Below, piece after piece: positions 51,662 through 61,000 of a DNA stretch of 64,000 nucleotides. How positions within the stretch are numbered: the stretch's first letter is position 1; every line of letters begins with the position of its first letter. Where the stretch lies: NCBI GenBank assembly GCA_964537715.1, contig CAZIAH010000003.1:1-64000 (forward strand). Reading direction: 5' to 3'. Under the pieces are notes generated by a model. That model ran no database searches. It saw nothing but the letters and a program-made list of their open reading frames with translations, and was not told where the DNA came from. This stretch comes from CAZTZL01 sp964537715 (GTDB lineage: Bacteria > Zhuqueibacterota > QNDG01 > DSAB01). The translations under genes were made by a program, and so were the position numbers.

Positions 51662-53292
51662 GTACGCTCCAGATGATGCGCTTTGTGATAATCGAGCGAT
51701 GCTTTCACAAACGATCGAAAAATCGGATGGGCCTTCAACGCTCTTGTTTTGAATTCGGGATGAAACTGCACTGCCAGGAACCAGGGATGAACCGGAAACT
51801 CGATCATCTCCACAAGAAATTTATCCGGCGATACACCGCTGAAAACCAAACCGTGCTCTTCCAGAATTTTCCGGTAATCGTTGTTGACTTCCAGTCGATG
51901 CCGATGCCTTTCAGAAATATGGTCTTTTTTATAAATACGGTGGGCCAAACTTCCTTTTTTCAAAACGCAGGGATAGGCGCCCAACCGCATCGTTCCTCCT
52001 TTGTCTTTATCATCACTTTGCCCGGCCATGTAATCGATCACCGGAATAAATTTTCCGGAAGCGAACTCCCGGCTGTGGGCCTGTTTCAGGCCACATAGCG
52101 AACGGGCAAATTCAATCACCGCACATTGAAGTCCCAGACAAATCCCGAAAAACGGCAAATCGTTTTCCCGTGCATATCGAACCGCCTGAATCTTGCCTTC
52201 TATTCCCCGTTCCCCAAAACCCCCGGGGATAAGCAAGCCGGATACTCGACTGAGATATTTCTCGGCGCCATTTTCTTCAATTTCCTCGGACGCAATCCAT
52301 TCAAGCCCCACCTTTGCATCGTTCTCAACACCCGCCTGCACAAAAGATTCCATAATACTTTTATAGGCATCGTGGAGCTCGATATATTTCCCCGCAATGG
52401 TAATTTTAATCGTGTGTTCCGGATGGATAATCTTTTTAATTAACGTCTTCCACCGTTCGATTTTCAGTGGTTTTGCATCGATCTTCAACAAATCAACAAC
52501 CTGATCCGAGATATTCTGTTTTTCAAGATACAAGGGAACTTCGTATATGGAAGAGACGTCTTTTGCTTCGATCACCGCCTGGGGCGGTAAATTTGCAAAA
52601 AGAGCGATCTTTTCTCTGGCTTCCTTGGACAGGGGATTTTCGGTCCGGCAGAGCAGCAAATCCGGCTGAATACCGATTTCTCTGAGTTTCTGGACACTGT
52701 GCTGCGTGGGTTTGGTTTTGATTTCGCCGCTGGCCCGGATAAACGGCACCAACGTCAGATGGATGTTGATGACATTGTTTCTCCCCTCTTCCAACCTGAA
52801 CTGACGAATCGCCTCAAGAAAAGGTAGTCCTTCGATATCACCCACCGTTCCACCGACCTCGACCAGAACCACATCCACACCTCCACGATCTTTTCCGGCA
52901 AGATGGATTCGCCTTTTGATTTCATCCGTAATGTGAGGAATGACCTGAACGGTTTTCCCGAGATAATCTCCCTTACGCTCCTTTTCGATCACCGCTCCGT
53001 ACACCTGACCGGTCGTGGTGTTGTTGTTCCGGTTCATGTCGATGTCAAGAAAGCGTTCGTAATGGCCCAAATCCAGATCAGTTTCGGCGCCGTCATCCGT
53101 GACAAAGACCTCCCCGTGTTGATAGGGGCTCATGGTTCCGGGATCGACGTTCAAATAGGGATCAATTTTAAGGGCGGTGACACGAAGTCCCCGCATTTTA
53201 AGGAGCAATCCCAATGAGGAAGAGGCAATTCCTTTCCCGAGTGATGAAACCACACCACCCGTAACGAAGACGAATTTTGGTTTCTTTTTCAG
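51658..53292 (-). CDS. pyrG: CTP synthase, apparent CTG start
   Basis: The conserved N-terminus KKKPKFVFVTGGVVSSLGKG has no in-frame ATG, GTG or TTG before the strand; only CTG (53290-53292) fits, 6 nt after AAAGGAG (53299-53305). With that start it has 544 residues. The later GTG at 53253 would cut off the FVFVTGG beta strand. Amidoligase motifs include GTMSPYQHGEVFVTDDGAE and DLDLGHYERFLDID; the glutaminase domain has FGICLGLQCAV with the catalytic Cys and a C-terminal FHPEFKTR. It makes CTP, the substrate of KdsB. Confidence 0.93.
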   Translation of the reverse strand: MKKKPKFVFVTGGVVSSLGKGIASSSLGLLLKMRGLRVTALKIDPYLNVDPGTMSPYQHGEVFVTDDGAETDLDLGHYERFLDIDMNRNNNTTTGQVYGAVIEKERKGDYLGKTVQVIPHITDEIKRRIHLAGKDRGGVDVVLVEVGGTVGDIEGLPFLEAIRQFRLEEGRNNVINIHLTLVPFIRASGEIKTKPTQHSVQKLREIGIQPDLLLCRTENPLSKEAREKIALFANLPPQAVIEAKDVSSIYEVPLYLEKQNISDQVVDLLKIDAKPLKIERWKTLIKKIIHPEHTIKITIAGKYIELHDAYKSIMESFVQAGVENDAKVGLEWIASEEIEENGAEKYLSRVSGLLIPGGFGERGIEGKIQAVRYARENDLPFFGICLGLQCAVIEFARSLCGLKQAHSREFASGKFIPVIDYMAGQSDDKDKGGTMRLGAYPCVLKKGSLAHRIYKKDHISERHRHRLEVNNDYRKILEEHGLVFSGVSPDKFLVEMIEFPVHPWFLAVQFHPEFKTRALKAHPIFRSFVKASLDYHKAHHLERT

Positions 53293-53303
53293 AACAAACT
53301 CCT

Positions 53304-54080
53304 TTACGTTTTATGTGAACCCAGCTCTTCGCAGACCATCTGTCGAACCCGTTCCAAATCTTCAGGTGTATCCACACAAACAGGCTCAGCTGATGTTTCG
53401 GCTACTTTGATTTTAAATCCCCGTTCCAAGGCGCGCAGTTGTTCCAGTTTCTCAATCATTTCCAGCGGTGTCGGATCCCATCGGCTGTAATCCATCAGGA
53501 ATGATTTTCTGTAGCTGTAAATTCCGACATGCTTGTAATAAGTATAGTTTTGAATCCATTCGGAGTAATCGGCGCTGTCCCGACAATTCGGAATGGGGCT
53601 TCTCGAAAAATAGAGCGCATATCCGTTTTGATCCATGATGACTTTGGCCGTGTTCGGGCTGGTGAGTTCTTCAACCCGCGTGATCCGCTTCACCAACGTA
53701 CCCATCACAGCTTTTTCATCATCGATTAAAATCTGTGCAACCGAATCGATCTCCTGCGGTTCGATAAAAGGCTCATCCCCCTGAATATTCACTACAATGT
53801 CCGCATTGTGCCTCTTCGCAACAAAAGCGACCCGATCAGTACCTGAAGGAATCGCTTTTGGAGTCATCACAGCCTCTCCTCCGAATGACTCAACTATTTT
53901 AAAAATTCTCACGTCATCCGTGGCAACCAGCACAGTCGAAAGCATCGAGGCCTGACAGGAACGTTCATACACCCGCTGGATCATGGGTTTCCCACAGATA
54001 TCCGTCAGAGGTTTCCCGGGGAAGCGGGACGACTTATATCGTACGGGAATGATGCCGATAATTTCTTTCTTGTCTTTCAA
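53304..54080 (-). CDS. kdsB: CMP-KDO synthetase
   Basis: The protein has 258 residues. It carries GIIPVRYKSSRFPGKPLTDI (CTP-binding arm), MTPKAIPSGTDRVAFVAKR, VNIQGDEPFIEPQEID and LYFSRSPIPNCRDS. It activates KDO with CTP. Its coding end contains the pyrG ribosome site, so the two are tightly linked in expression. A 7-bp gap follows gatC. Confidence 0.96.
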   Translation of the reverse strand: MKDKKEIIGIIPVRYKSSRFPGKPLTDICGKPMIQRVYERSCQASMLSTVLVATDDVRIFKIVESFGGEAVMTPKAIPSGTDRVAFVAKRHNADIVVNIQGDEPFIEPQEIDSVAQILIDDEKAVMGTLVKRITRVEELTSPNTAKVIMDQNGYALYFSRSPIPNCRDSADYSEWIQNYTYYKHVGIYSYRKSFLMDYSRWDPTPLEMIEKLEQLRALERGFKIKVAETSAEPVCVDTPEDLERVRQMVCEELGSHKT

Positions 54081-54087
54081 TACAATT

Positions 54088-54381
54088 CTATTCCTGAGAA
54101 ATCACCTTGGGCACACGAACGAAACCCTGTGCTTTTAACGGTGCATTCTGAAGCGCTTTATCCCTGGACAGCGAGGGCGCTACCTTGTCTTCTCTCATCA
54201 CATCTCCGGAATATTGAACATAATAGGTCGGTTCGATATCCTCAGTGTCCAACTCGTTCAATTTCTGGACATAGGTGAGAATCTGATCCAACTGAGCGCA
54301 GTATTTTTCCTTTTCTTCTTCGCTGAGATGAAGCTTGGCCAGGGCCGCTATTTTTTCAACATCTTCGATTGTAACACGCAT
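54088..54381 (-). CDS. gatC: Asp/Glu-tRNA amidotransferase subunit GatC
   Basis: The start is taken at 54381 (MRVTIEDVEKIAALAKLHLS); an earlier in-frame ATG lies at 54396. The product has 97 residues. LHLSEEEKEKYCAQLDQIL, VQKLNELDTEDIEPTYYV and VMREDKVAPSLSRDKALQNA are the GatC hallmarks. It holds the GatCAB complex together. gatA and gatB are not in the window. It is the first gene behind the promoter at 54417-54445. Confidence 0.93.
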   Translation of the reverse strand: MRVTIEDVEKIAALAKLHLSEEEKEKYCAQLDQILTYVQKLNELDTEDIEPTYYVQYSGDVMREDKVAPSLSRDKALQNAPLKAQGFVRVPKVISQE

Positions 54382-54416
54382 TTGATTCCACGACAATTTT
54401 TTACAAGGATAAAAAT

Positions 54417-54445
54417 AATATACACTTTAGACCAGACATTGTCAA
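54417..54445 (-). promoter_or_regulatory. Sigma-70 promoter for the gatC-kdsB-pyrG-kds-lpt operon
   Basis: Read on the minus strand: TTGACA (54440-54445), a 17-nt spacer and TATATT (54417-54422). Transcription would begin near 54410, some 15-30 nt before gatC. No further convincing promoter was seen down to lptB, fitting the string of 4-bp overlaps. Confidence 0.75.
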
Positions 54446-54594
54446 GCCGAAAAACCGATCTGGCATGCTATTTGTACAATCTATTTCTATATCCCTTTTA
54501 ACTGGTCATATGACACCCATTTCAGGATCAAATATCCGAAAATTTTTATAAATAATATGATTTCTGGGGAAAAGTGTTGTAGGTTAAAAAACAG

Positions 54595-54990
54595 CTATTG
54601 ATGTGATTTATATTCGATTTCAGGCAACACTTCTGAAACTGCGGTTTTAAGAAAATCACGCTCAATTAGATCCTGATTCACGATTTTGCCATCCCAGACC
54701 ATGATATCCAAATCGATGATTCGGGGACCGTATTTGTTTGTGGTTCGGATTCGTCCCATTCCATTTTCGACCTCTTTGAGCCATTGATTCAATTCTTTCC
54801 GGGACATGTTCGTATCGATCAAAAAAACGCCGTTGGAGAAATCAGGCTGCTCGAGAAAACCAATCGGTTTAGTCTGCATAAATCTGGATTCCGAAATGAG
54901 CCGGTGCTCGCGCCGAATCATTTCCCGTGCGGCAGGAATGTGTTTTTCAGGATCGATATTTGATCCGACACTAATCACAACCCGGTGCAC
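54595..54990 (-). CDS. folK: 6-hydroxymethyl-dihydropterin pyrophosphokinase
   Basis: The protein has 131 residues from a GTG (54988-54990) that shares its G with the folB stop TAG. HPPK motifs are SVGSNIDPEKHI, FLEQPDFSNGV, MGRIRTTNKYGPRIIDLDIM. It is shorter than the ~160-residue E. coli enzyme, lacking part of the C-terminal region. It pyrophosphorylates the pterin for folate synthesis. The 197-bp gap downstream (54397-54594) contains only the gatC promoter. Confidence 0.93.
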   Translation of the reverse strand: MHRVVISVGSNIDPEKHIPAAREMIRREHRLISESRFMQTKPIGFLEQPDFSNGVFLIDTNMSRKELNQWLKEVENGMGRIRTTNKYGPRIIDLDIMVWDGKIVNQDLIERDFLKTAVSEVLPEIEYKSHQ

Positions 54991-55340
54991 TACGACCGCT
55001 CCGAGGAACAGACCACGGAAACGGAATCCGCAAACCGGAGTGCCTGAGGCTTGTCCACTTCGACTGTAGCACGTTTGACTTTCTTCTCTTTCAGCACAAC
55101 CTTCAGGATCTGATTGGCCAAACGATCAAGAAGATAGTAACGTGCATTCTCGACCTCTTTGATGATCTTCCGTTTAATTTCCTTATAATTAACTGTATCA
55201 TCGATGTGGTCGGATTCGGCAGCCTTTGTTCCGTCTAATTCCATTTCAACGTTGATGATAACATCCTGGGGCTGTTTCCGCTCCCAGTGCTGAATCCCGA
55301 CAACAGTTCGTAGTCTGAGATTTTTGATACGGATAATCAT
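54990..55340 (-). CDS. folB: Dihydroneopterin aldolase
   Basis: The start is placed at 55340 (MIIRIKNLRLRTVVGIQHWE) after GGAGACA; the frame is open further upstream but would run into the SDR gene. The product has 116 residues. DHNA motifs: VGIQHWERKQPQDVIINVEM, the conserved NYKEIKRKIIKEVENARYYL region with the catalytic Glu neighbourhood, and VEVDKPQALRFADSVSV with the late Lys. It forms the pterin substrate of FolK. Confidence 0.92.
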   Translation of the reverse strand: MIIRIKNLRLRTVVGIQHWERKQPQDVIINVEMELDGTKAAESDHIDDTVNYKEIKRKIIKEVENARYYLLDRLANQILKVVLKEKKVKRATVEVDKPQALRFADSVSVVCSSERS

Positions 55341-55351
55341 AATTGTCTCCT

Positions 55352-56065
55352 TCAGTTCAAATGCTCTCCTCCGTCCACATAGATACACTCTCCGGTAACA
55401 AACGAATTTTCGATGAGAAAACGAACGGCCGAAAACACATTTTGAGGATCACCCCGGTGCTGAAGGGGGATCTTCCGGCTCAACTTTTCAAATTCGGATT
55501 CGGAGAGATCCTTCGAGGGCAGAATCATACCCGGACAGATTCCATTTATCCGGATGTGCGGCGCCAGCGCTTTGGCCGTCATTCGCATGAACTCGTAAAG
55601 TGCCTTTCTAGTGAGTCCATAGGTAAAATAATTGATCATTTCTTTCGATATTTTTGTATCTAAGATATGGATGATCTGACCTTCCTGACAATGACGGACA
55701 AAATCTTGGGAAAGAAAAAAGGGGGCCTTGAAGTTGATATTCAGAAAACGGTCCAGCAATTCCGGATCGGTATCCAAAAACCGTGCCCGTTCGAATATGG
55801 ATGCATTGTTGATCAGCAGATTGCACTCCGGGATTCTCTCGAAAACTTTGGGCATGAGTTGAATCACCTCACCGGTCTGATTCAAATCACACTGGAACAG
55901 AACACATTGAACGCCTTTTTTTTCAATCTCCGAAGCGGCGGACTGCGCCTCTTTTAACGAATGATTGTAATGGAGCGCAATATCGTATCCCATCTCGGCC
56001 AATCCGAAGGCAATGGCCCGTCCGATCCGTTTTGCCCCGCCGGTAACAAGTGCTCCACCTTTCAA
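55352..56065 (-). CDS. SDR-family pteridine-reductase/FolM-like enzyme with K-to-R active-site change
   Basis: The protein has 237 residues from a TTG (56063-56065) 6-7 nt after GGGAGG. The NADP-binding motif is TGGAKRIGRAIAFG, and LLINNASIF is the NNAS motif. By comparison with PTR1/FolM enzymes, Asp136 and Tyr149 (YGLTRKAL) are in place, but the catalytic Lys four residues after Tyr is Arg153, with Lys154 next to it. Position ahead of folB and folK suggests reduction of dihydropterins or dihydrofolate. The operon has its own promoter at 56126-56154. Confidence 0.8.
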   Translation of the reverse strand: MKGGALVTGGAKRIGRAIAFGLAEMGYDIALHYNHSLKEAQSAASEIEKKGVQCVLFQCDLNQTGEVIQLMPKVFERIPECNLLINNASIFERARFLDTDPELLDRFLNINFKAPFFLSQDFVRHCQEGQIIHILDTKISKEMINYFTYGLTRKALYEFMRMTAKALAPHIRINGICPGMILPSKDLSESEFEKLSRKIPLQHRGDPQNVFSAVRFLIENSFVTGECIYVDGGEHLN

Positions 56066-56125
56066 AATGCCTCCCTGTTGGAATACTGTTTTAGTTGAAC
56101 TTTCGGATGTTGATCACACACTTCA

Positions 56126-56154
56126 ATTATAAAGTAAATTTAATTGAATGTCAA
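56126..56154 (-). promoter_or_regulatory. Perfect consensus sigma-70 promoter for the SDR-folB-folK operon
   Basis: On the minus strand, TTGACA (56149-56154), 17 nt, TATAAT (56126-56131). A small hairpin GTTACT/AGTAAC at about 56160-56176 lies just upstream and may mark the end of the preceding BamA-like transcript, although no T run follows it. Confidence 0.85.
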
Positions 56155-56297
56155 GCAATGTTACTGAGAAAGTAACGTTGAAATCCTTTCCAAATTCAGA
56201 AAAATCAGAGTACGGCAAAATGCTTCACTTCGCAAATCATGATTCACTGTTGGTCATTCGTAAATCAAATAATAGTTTTATCATCGAAAGAAATGAT

Positions 56298-58088
56298 TTA
56301 AAACCAGTTCACAAGTCCGACATGCACCTTGCCGCGCAGCAAAGAATCGCCTGCTCCCAATCCGTAATCCACGCCGAACAATCCCAGACGCGTTTCGATG
56401 CGGATACCGAAACCATATCCGATTTTCGTGCCGTCGATTCTTCCTGCTTCTTTTTCCTTTCTCTGGTACATGCCTGCATCAACGAAAAGAAACACACGCG
56501 ACCGCCTGCCCATCAAATAGCGATACTCAGAATTCAGCCAGGCAACCAGCGAACCCCGGAACATATCCTCGCCATACCCCCGAAGAGACCGGGCTCCGCC
56601 AAACCGGATTTGATCGCTGATCGGAATAAAGTCATCTCCGGTCTTTATTTCCGTTCCATGTATGCCAAAATAGAGTACTTGCCGCCCCCAAATCGGGAAT
56701 GCTGTCTCTGCGTCGATATGAACCTGGCGCATATCCACGTGGCGTTTCCATCCTTCCTGAAGCACGATAAAATCAGGACCCATATTTTCCTTTCGCCCAA
56801 GAGTGAGAGCCGTATAATATTGTACCCCTTTTCGAGGATTCCAGGGATCGTCCATCGTATTGTATCGAATAGAGAACGTGACTTTCCATGTGCTTGTCCG
56901 GGCCAGATCATAAAGCACACTCCCCAATGAATCCGGTAAAACCGATCTCTGTCCCCATTTCATTCCCAGCGAAAGCGAAGACCAGGGCGCATACCGGATC
57001 GATATGCCCCAATCCCGTTCAATATAGGTCGTATCCCGAATTTCCTGCTCGAACCGGCCGCCGACGTGTAGCGGCCACTCGAACAGCCACGGTTCTTCAT
57101 AACCGAAACGCATGGCCTGAGAATACGCATCCTTTTTCTCCCAGTACACATCTAATAAACGTCCGGTACCCAAAAGATTCTGAAAAGCAAACTGAAGCCG
57201 GCCCGTCCAGTAACCCGATTTTTTTTCGGTTGGCGGCGGATTATATCCCACCACACCGTCAATTGAATTGGTGTTGCCTTCTTCCACACGGAAAGTTACG
57301 AATGCCCGATCCTGGAAAAAAGAAACATCCGGTTCCGACACCTTTCGAAAATAGCCCAATCTCTGAAGATTCTCTTTTGCGGATCGTATCTCGCGATGCC
57401 GGTATAGACTTCCCAATTTCAAACGAGTTTCTCTGAGAATAACATTGGATCGTGTGACACGGTTTCCGCGAACAGATAACCCATCGATATAAACCGGACG
57501 GCCTTTATCAATGGACACGACAATTTCCAACCGGGGTGTGCCATTTTCATGTTCGATGGACAATTCCCGTATTTCTGCCTGACAGAGCGGATGTCCCCGG
57601 TCTTCCCAATAGGTGAGAATTTCTTCCATATCCTGTTCGAACTGCAATGCACTAAAAACCTGGTTGATCTGCGTATTCATTAATTGTTCTATTGAATTCT
57701 GATCTTCTCTTCCAAGACCGACGAGATCAATACGTCCGATGCGGACCTGTTTCCCTTCATGAATAGTGATGGTCAGATCGACCCGGCTGCTGTCGAAAGA
57801 ATAAGTCGTGCTGAATGTATCGATTCCCACCTCATAATACCCCTGGGTGTGATACCACTGTATCAACTTTTCGAGCGATCCATCCGGCCAGTCCGATGGC
57901 AGCGCAGTTGCTTTTTTTAGATTTAATTGTTCTAAAAGGATCTCTTTTCGAACTTGATGGTTTCCCATTAGTTCGATACGGCGGATCATCGGACGCTTCG
58001 ATTGTGCAAAAATGCTCTTAGAAATAATAATTGACAAGAACAGTATCGGCAAACAGAAAAGAAAATTTTTATTTCGAAACTGCCGCAT
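56298..58088 (-). CDS. BamA/Omp85-family outer-membrane protein
   Basis: The start is set at 58088 (MRQFRNKNFLFCLPILFLSI), sharing the A of TGATG with the previous stop; the product has 596 residues. A signal peptide ends near FAQS. Three POTRA-like domains (~30-290: RRIELMGNHQVRKEILLEQL; IRIGRIDLVGLG-like; YIDGLSVRGNRVTRSNVILR) precede a 16-strand-type surface-antigen barrel with SLRGYGEDMFRG (the VRGY-like lid motif) and a C-terminal strand ending in VNWF. It may be the lineage's main barrel-assembly protein, or a TamA-like or secretion paralogue dedicated to the neighbouring barrel-like protein. Confidence 0.85.
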   Translation of the reverse strand: MRQFRNKNFLFCLPILFLSIIISKSIFAQSKRPMIRRIELMGNHQVRKEILLEQLNLKKATALPSDWPDGSLEKLIQWYHTQGYYEVGIDTFSTTYSFDSSRVDLTITIHEGKQVRIGRIDLVGLGREDQNSIEQLMNTQINQVFSALQFEQDMEEILTYWEDRGHPLCQAEIRELSIEHENGTPRLEIVVSIDKGRPVYIDGLSVRGNRVTRSNVILRETRLKLGSLYRHREIRSAKENLQRLGYFRKVSEPDVSFFQDRAFVTFRVEEGNTNSIDGVVGYNPPPTEKKSGYWTGRLQFAFQNLLGTGRLLDVYWEKKDAYSQAMRFGYEEPWLFEWPLHVGGRFEQEIRDTTYIERDWGISIRYAPWSSLSLGMKWGQRSVLPDSLGSVLYDLARTSTWKVTFSIRYNTMDDPWNPRKGVQYYTALTLGRKENMGPDFIVLQEGWKRHVDMRQVHIDAETAFPIWGRQVLYFGIHGTEIKTGDDFIPISDQIRFGGARSLRGYGEDMFRGSLVAWLNSEYRYLMGRRSRVFLFVDAGMYQRKEKEAGRIDGTKIGYGFGIRIETRLGLFGVDYGLGAGDSLLRGKVHVGLVNWF

Positions 58089-61000
58089 CAGAAAAATGCC
58101 CTCACTTCCATCTGTCCGATTTGATAAAGTCGTTTGCGCCACGGTTCCTTTCTGGCCCGGTAATTCAGTGTGACCATCACATGACCCGACACTTTATAGG
58201 TCATCAGAACGTTCCATCGGACTGTTCTTCCCGGCTGATCTCCTCCGAACATTTCGTAGGGCAAAGAGCGTCCCGAAGGTTCGGATCGAACTTCGCCCAA
58301 TTCCAGTTCCGCACGAAGATGTCCTTTTCCTAAAAATGCGTAGCTGAATCCTGGAACGATAAAAAAGGAGACCGCTTCGGTTGTAGGACGGGGAACGAAA
58401 TCCTTTGCAGTCTGGATTTTGCCCTTCAATGCAATCTCGATTTTCTGTACGGGCCGATAGGAAGCCTCTACAGTCCAAAGATAAGATCGAATGCTTCGAT
58501 CCGCATTGAATCCGCTTTGATACGTCTTGGTTTCTACATGTTTCTGGTATTCAAACAGCAACCCTATTTTTTTAAGAGGATTGCCCTTAATGCGTATTCC
58601 CTGCTCTGAAAAATGGCGAATCGTGCTCTCCTGTTCAAATTGATGGTTTTCCGAATCCTCCTGCCGGTATCTAAGTTTGATACTGTATTGACTTTTTGGG
58701 GGAGTATATTCCAGATCCTGATAATAGGAAAATAGTCCACTCACCAATGTGGTGTCTGCGCCCCATTGCGGACGAATCGCAGACCGGTTCACATGAATAA
58801 AATTCTGATCTTCATCTTTTCTTTCAATGCGAAAACGCGACAAACTTTTCAGCGAGCTGATCAATCTTAAAATTCCACGCGGTTTTTGCCACAATCTCGC
58901 GCTGTTCAAACGCAACTCCAGACCACCCTTCAATGTGTTCACAGGAAGAAAGGTTCCGGTTTGGAGAGTTCTGAAAATCACATCACCATCGGCATCGGGA
59001 ACATACTCGTTCAAATATTCATCATACCGGTAATTTCCCAAACCTTCACCGACCTGAATCGTATCCTTGACCATTTGAGAAATCCGGGTGGACGAAAACT
59101 GATAGTTCAGGTTCCCATCCAAAAAGGAGCGGCCCGAGGAAAACCGCATTTTTACATCGGCCAGATCCGTTTTTTGATCTTCCTGGGAAGGATCGACATA
59201 ATCCCGATTCCGGTGTGTTATCATAAAAGATGTGGACAGATAATTCTTGCACTGCCACTCTAACTGTAGACGGTCGGTTTTGGCAAGAGAATTCTTTTCA
59301 AGAGTACTGAAAATATATTTCCGTTCGTCCCGGATCACTTCATCGATTCGAAGGCGGATCGATCGTCTTCCCAACCCAAGCTGCCCGGTCCATTCGTCGA
59401 ACCGGAATCCGCTCAAAATGGAATCCGGGGATTCCTCTTTTCGGTGTTCACCGTCATAGAGAACTACAGGATCGAAAATCCAGAATTTCGCTTTAATGGA
59501 TCCGCGATGCCGAAGCCAGTATCCCCTCAAATTGCTCCCTTTTTCGGATTCGATAAGTTCCGCTCGATACTGAATTTGTGGCAACTTTGATGGATGAAAA
59601 TCGGTCTCGATCAGTTTCCGGTTCGATGAATAATTCCCGCTCTTTTTAAAACGGCCCATTTCTCCTCGAAGAGACCACAAGTTGATGGGTTCGTAAAAAA
59701 CCTCCAGCTCCTGAATCTGCTCTCCCCAGTAATCACCCTCTTCGATCCCCCACCGTCTTCCGTGTTCCACTTCGCTCATTCTGCCCAGAGACCGAAATTC
59801 GTCGTTCACCCGGTAGTATTTCGCCTCGAAACCGAATCTTCCCAATGTCTGACCGAAAAGACCGACAGGCTGATTATTCATGCGAAGTCTGCCCTGATAG
59901 GCCAATCCGATATTATTCTGATCGTTTTTCGGAGAATAGAGATTCCGATCCTGGTCGCTCAGTGCAGCTTCACTCTCGAATATCAATCCCTTTCCGAGAT
60001 CGACTGACGAAGCCACATTGAACATTTGATGACGCTGCGCCAACGGCAGAAAAACCACCGGTGAATAATCCCCTTGTCCGGCACCTTCGTACCGATAGAT
60101 GCCGTACCCCTGAAAAGAGTAATCTCCCTGTCCTTCTCCTACATACGAAAACCGGACAATATAATCTCCCTTTTCTGCACCGACATATTGATAATAGACC
60201 GCGCCCAGTGTATCGATTCGATCATAATACCCCTGATTTTCACCCGCGTATTCCGCTCCCGAGACTCGGGCCGAATCGGAATTATCGCCGGCCTGTTCAA
60301 GCACGTTTTTATAAGTATCGGTTAAGACCACATTTAGGGGATTGTCCTTGTCATCACCCTCCCGCAGAAAGGATGCCTTGAACCGAATGCGGTCGTTCCA
60401 CAGAGTCGTATTTCCGGAAAACCCGTAAATAGTTTTCTGAAACTGTTGATCCGAATATTCAAAATCGACCGTGATTCTCGAATCCGAAGTGACGAGTCGG
60501 TTTCGAGTAAACGTGATCTGACCGTTTCCGTATTCGATCACATAATCATTGTCTTCCCCCCGCGTCATCGGTTCTCCGTCTATCCAGACCCGTTCGGTTC
60601 CCGCAAGCACGATGATCTCCCGCTGACCTGCTGCGCCGGTCAACTGGTACGGCCCCTGATTGCCCTCCTGGCCGATAAAATGATTCGTGGTAAATTGACC
60701 CTTGGATGCCGCCACGGAAAACGAGAGAGACCCGCGATCTGTATCGACGGTTCCCATCGCTCCCTGGAGCTTTCTCGAATAGGTTCCAAATTCCGATCCA
60801 TCGACCCGATACACAAAATCCCCAAGTGTTGTTTTAAAATGAGGCATTTTAATATCGATAAAAACTTTATCAATCTCCTGAAGAGTTTGTGTATTGCCCT
60901 CGGGCTGAATAGGTGTGTTTTGGTCGGTCAGAGAAGCCACGAGTTCGACATTGGAGGCGATTTTACCCGACACCTGAAGCCGCAGTCCAGATTGAAGCCG

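Noticed and set aside
56148..56930. 260-codon plus-strand frame
   Set aside because: It lies antisense to the BamA-like gene and has no family features, no ribosome site and the composition of a shadow frame.
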